Assembly (NCBI GenBank): GCA_020216985.1
Contig: JAIWOH010000049.1
Coordinates: 1-10,000 of the forward strand
Direction of reading: 5' to 3'
Source: Nitrospira sp.
Lineage (GTDB): Bacteria; Nitrospirota; Nitrospiria; Nitrospirales; Nitrospiraceae
Length of the DNA: 10,000 bases
Each line of letters opens with the position of its first letter. The first letter of the stretch is position 1. Under the pieces are notes generated by a model, which made no database searches, was not told the origin of the DNA, and saw nothing but the letters and a program-made list of their open reading frames with translations. Positions 6,820 to 10,000 of the stretch are shown here, piece after piece. Position numbers and translations under genes: made by a program.

Positions 6820-6948
6820 TTCGGCGATGTGTCGATTGGCTTGCACCATCCGCCAACTCTCTTGGACGACATGGCCCGCCTACTACTCCTCGTCACTGCC
6901 ATTTACGGGACAACGTTTTCTCCCCTTTTCTCTCCTACCGGTATCCCC

Positions 6949-7755
6949 TCACACCTTCGGTTCCGGCGCCGGCAGTTCGGTTTTGGTAACTCCTTTCTTA
7001 CCGGCCGTCCTCACAACCAATCCGACTAACTTCTCGACCGGCCCCAACAACGCGTACCCCGCAAAGACCACGAACAACATGACCGGCGGCCACGCCGTCA
7101 CCATCATCAGCCCGAGAATCCCCCACACGAGATAGGTGATTTGCTGAGGGCCTCTGAATTTGAGGTCCTTGAAACTGCGATACTTGATGGTGCTGACCAT
7201 GAGAAACGCCAGCATCAGCGTCACGATCAACACGACAATCGACTTGGTTTCCGGACCCATTCGAAGCGCATAATGATCGAAGACGACCAACGAGGCGACG
7301 ACTCCCGCCGCAGCAGGAATGGCCAAGCCGGTGAAATACTTTCCATCGGACAACGCCACCGTCGAGTTAAACCGAGCCAAGCGCACCGCCCCCATCGCCA
7401 CGTAAGCAAACATGACGGCCACTCCAAGGGTGCCCTGCCCGCTCAACGCCCAGGAATAGATGAGGAACCCCGGAGCTACTCCGAACGAGACGACGTCGGA
7501 CAATGAATCATATTCCAGCCCGAAATGGCTCGTGCTGTTGGTCAACCGAGCCGACTTGCCGTCGAGCACGTCGAACACCATGGCGACAAGAATGGCGACG
7601 GCCGCCGCCAAGTACTCCGCATTAAAAACCAGCAGAATCGCGTACACGCCGCAGAACAAGTTGCCGGTCGTAAACAGATTCGGGATCAAATGCATGGCCG
7701 CCTTGCGCCGCTTGCCGTCCTTGCCGAAAGAGTGTCTTAATCCAGCGGACTTCAT
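6949..7755 (-). CDS. pssA: CDP-diacylglycerol--serine O-phosphatidyltransferase
   Basis: 268 residues. This integral membrane enzyme makes phosphatidylserine and CMP from CDP-diacylglycerol and L-serine. The complete CDP-alcohol phosphotransferase motif is present: Asp62, Asp65-Gly66, Ala69-Arg70, Gly79, Asp83 and Asp87, with the usual spacing. The chain is very hydrophobic, with roughly seven or eight membrane segments between residues 24 and 250, and a short charged tail. The ATG at 7755 is chosen because AGGAG (7767-7763) lies seven bases upstream and because it overlaps the psd stop as ATGA (7755-7752). The frame stays open further upstream to 7953, but that part lies inside psd and is unlike the family. 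Its product is the substrate of the adjacent psd product. It belongs to the type II (membrane) PS synthases. Confidence 0.96.
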   Translation of the reverse strand: MKSAGLRHSFGKDGKRRKAAMHLIPNLFTTGNLFCGVYAILLVFNAEYLAAAVAILVAMVFDVLDGKSARLTNSTSHFGLEYDSLSDVVSFGVAPGFLIYSWALSGQGTLGVAVMFAYVAMGAVRLARFNSTVALSDGKYFTGLAIPAAAGVVASLVVFDHYALRMGPETKSIVVLIVTLMLAFLMVSTIKYRSFKDLKFRGPQQITYLVWGILGLMMVTAWPPVMLFVVFAGYALLGPVEKLVGLVVRTAGKKGVTKTELPAPEPKV

Positions 7756-8402
7756 TGCAGTTCTCCTAATATGGTTTCCCCGCCTTTCACCTTGTCTCCG
7801 ACGGTGACCCGAAGGCGCGTCCCGATCGGAAGAAAGGTGTCCATCCGCGATCCGAACCGAATCAACCCGAACCGTTCCCCCCGCACGGCCTGATCTCGAG
7901 GGGAAGCCCAACAGACGATGCGCCTGGCAATCAAGCCTGCGACCTGCACGCACAAGACTTTAAACCCTTCCACCGTGCGAATCATCAACGCGTTCTGCTC
8001 GTTTCTCAGCGTGGCGTCCGGCCTGCTGGCGACTAAGAACGCCCCCGGTTGATATTGTACATCTTCAATAACTCCGTCGCAGGGGATGCGATTGATGTGC
8101 ACATTGAACACGTTCAAAAAAATCGTCACACGCAGCGCGCGCTCTTTGAGATAGCGGGGCTCGAATTCCTCTTCGATGGCGATCACCTTGCCATCTCCCG
8201 GCGCAACGACAAGGTGCGTGTCCTGGGGAATCACTCTCGCCGGATTTCTAAAAAACCAGGCGACGAACGCCGTCGCCAGCCCCGCCATCACCGCCACTAC
8301 GACCCATCCCATCCAGCCAGCCAACAGCGCCACGCCTGCCGGAACAGCAATGAAAGGCATGCCTTCCTTCGCGACCGGAAGACCAACCGCCCGATCGATC
8401 AC
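7752..8402 (-). CDS. psd: Phosphatidylserine decarboxylase proenzyme, short type
   Basis: 216 residues starting with GTG at 8402, behind GGAGGAGG (8414-8407). It converts phosphatidylserine to phosphatidylethanolamine using a pyruvoyl group formed by self-cleavage. The expected cleavage site is Gly184-Ser185 in IRFGSRMD, which would give a large beta chain and a short alpha chain beginning at Ser185. Asp70 (APGDGKV) and His102 (NVHINRIP) are the conserved residues of the autoprocessing site. One or two hydrophobic segments near residues 16-50 should anchor it in the inner membrane. Its length fits the short PSD-A-like group rather than the longer E. coli form. It overlaps pssA by ATGA, so translation is coupled. 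A 159-base gap without a recognisable gene separates it from ilvC. Confidence 0.96.
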   Translation of the reverse strand: MIDRAVGLPVAKEGMPFIAVPAGVALLAGWMGWVVVAVMAGLATAFVAWFFRNPARVIPQDTHLVVAPGDGKVIAIEEEFEPRYLKERALRVTIFLNVFNVHINRIPCDGVIEDVQYQPGAFLVASRPDATLRNEQNALMIRTVEGFKVLCVQVAGLIARRIVCWASPRDQAVRGERFGLIRFGSRMDTFLPIGTRLRVTVGDKVKGGETILGELQ

Positions 8403-8561
8403 GCCACCTCCTCCACCGCCAAGAAAATCCTGTCGTCGCCGTCTTGATCATCCTGAGACGGCTCAGGCACTTCCAACGTTCCTACGACGACTTTTTGCCT
8501 GAAGAACCATCACCGAAAACGTCTCCTCGAAGTCAACCGAACCATCGGGTCGATTGTCCGC

Positions 8562-9578
<1,017 letters not shown>

Positions 9579-9641
9579 TCAGCTCCTTCACTAAAGACGT
9601 CGCGTGGTCTCCTCCGGCTTGATCTGGCACGGCGACACGCC

Positions 9642-10000
9642 TTATTCGCGCGCGGCTTTTTTGGCCTGTACGACGGCGGGTCTGATCGGCTCACGGGCGA
9701 CGGCAACCCGCCCCGTTCGAACCAATTCCTTGATTCCCAACGGCTGCAGTAAATTGATGATCGCTTCGATCTTCCTGGGATCACCCGACACTTCGATCGT
9801 ATAGGTGTTGGGGGACGAGTCGATGACGTTGGCTCGAAAAATGTCGACGATCCTGAGCGCCTCCGCCCGATCGTCATCCTTGGTATGCACCTTGATCAGA
9901 GCCGTTTCCCGCGCGACGAATTCGGTTTCGTTCAAATCCACGACTTTGATGACGTCGATCAGCTTATTCAGTTGCTTGACGATCTGCTCGATAATTCGAT
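9642..10000 (-). CDS. ilvN: Acetolactate synthase small (regulatory) subunit, 5' end beyond right edge
   Basis: The last 118 residues are visible; the frame enters from the right edge as RIIEQIVKQLNKLIDVIKV and ends with TAA at 9644-9642. This covers the end of the N-terminal ACT domain and the whole C-terminal small-subunit domain (ALKIV-like strand EFVARETALIKV, then DIFRANVIDSSPNTYTIEVS and a GIKELVRTGRVAVAR segment). The subunit activates the catalytic IlvB subunit and confers valine feedback in this family; IlvB would be expected just upstream, outside the window. A GTG at 9941 is internal, since conserved sequence continues upstream of it. Normal family length is about 160-180 residues, so roughly 40-60 are missing. 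ilvH is an equivalent symbol. Confidence 0.95.
   Translation of the reverse strand, partial: RIIEQIVKQLNKLIDVIKVVDLNETEFVARETALIKVHTKDDDRAEALRIVDIFRANVIDSSPNTYTIEVSGDPRKIEAIINLLQPLGIKELVRTGRVAVAREPIRPAVVQAKKAARE

Larger units (their letters stand above)
6641..6901 (-). ncRNA. T-box riboswitch leader, leucine-specific, upstream of leuA
   Basis: It senses uncharged tRNA-Leu and controls leuA by transcription antitermination. Stem I: the base TGGC (6901-6898)/GCCA (6808-6805) is followed by a kink-turn-like AGTGA/GA. Next come GAGG (6891-6888)/CCTC (6815-6812) and a specifier loop AGTAGTA (6887-6881) against GAACTCG (6822-6816). Above the loop are GGCG/CGCC, GTCG/CGAC and TTGGC/GCCAA helices, the purine-rich AGAGAG bulge, and the apical loop GGATGGTGCAA (6851-6841). 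Stem II: GAATCCG (6804-6798)/CGGATTC (6783-6777), with a second GAA/AGTA motif. A IIA/B-like element follows (GCCCG 6775-6771/CGGGC 6760-6756). Stem III is a perfect 12-bp hairpin with a GGAG loop (6744-6717). The T-box core is at 6711-6697. This accounts for most of the 390-base pssA-leuA gap. The bases between the pssA stop and 6901 show no promoter I can defend, so the leader may be fed by read-through from upstream. Confidence 0.93.

Noticed and set aside
7756..7953. N-terminal extension of pssA inside psd
   Set aside because: The added 66 residues are Arg/Gly-rich and lie fully within psd; a good ribosome binding site and an ATGA overlap support the start at 7755.
8452..8467. Six-bp hairpin CCTGAG/CTCAGG between ilvC and psd
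   Set aside because: No T-tract follows it on either strand, and it is short enough to arise by chance; not called a terminator.

Overview
All recognisable genes in this window lie on the minus strand, so they read from the right edge to the left. In transcription order they are: the end of the acetolactate synthase small subunit (ilvN), ilvC, psd, pssA, a T-box leader, leuA, a cupin protein, leuB, an NHL-repeat protein, asd, a DUF2905 membrane protein, and the start of a SpoIID/LytB-domain protein cut by the left edge. The DNA looks GC-rich (not computed). The order ilvN-ilvC-psd-pssA-leuA, with leuB and asd following, is one I know from Nitrospira-like (Nitrospirota) and Geobacter-like (Desulfobacterota) genomes. 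I favour a Nitrospira-type bacterium, but this rests on remembered synteny and has not been tested.

Right part (about 6950-10000): IlvN and IlvC carry out early steps of branched-chain amino acid synthesis. psd and pssA follow and overlap by ATGA; together they make phosphatidylethanolamine from CDP-diacylglycerol and serine. No promoter or terminator was recognised between these four genes.

Centre (about 4570-6950): a complete leucine T-box riboswitch fills the pssA-leuA gap. I could place Stem I with an AGUA/GAA specifier loop and a CUC (Leu) specifier, a GGUG apical loop, Stem II, a IIA/B-like element, a 12-bp Stem III, the T-box core with a UGGU acceptor-pairing bulge, and a mutually exclusive intrinsic terminator with a U-tract. 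This makes leuA, the committed step to leucine, responsive to uncharged tRNA-Leu independently of the upstream genes. A second large hairpin lies between the terminator and the leuA start. leuA is followed by two terminator-like hairpins, the second of which abuts the start codon of the cupin gene.

Left part (1-4570): leuB (start reassigned from its ribosome binding site), an NHL beta-propeller protein with a 57-residue repeat and one decayed blade, and asd form a tight run. After a 137-base gap, DUF2905 and the SpoIID-domain gene overlap by ATGA. leuC and leuD are not in the window. The notable points are the T-box, the hairpin after it, the cupin/terminator junction, and the decayed-blade NHL gene lodged between two amino acid enzymes.
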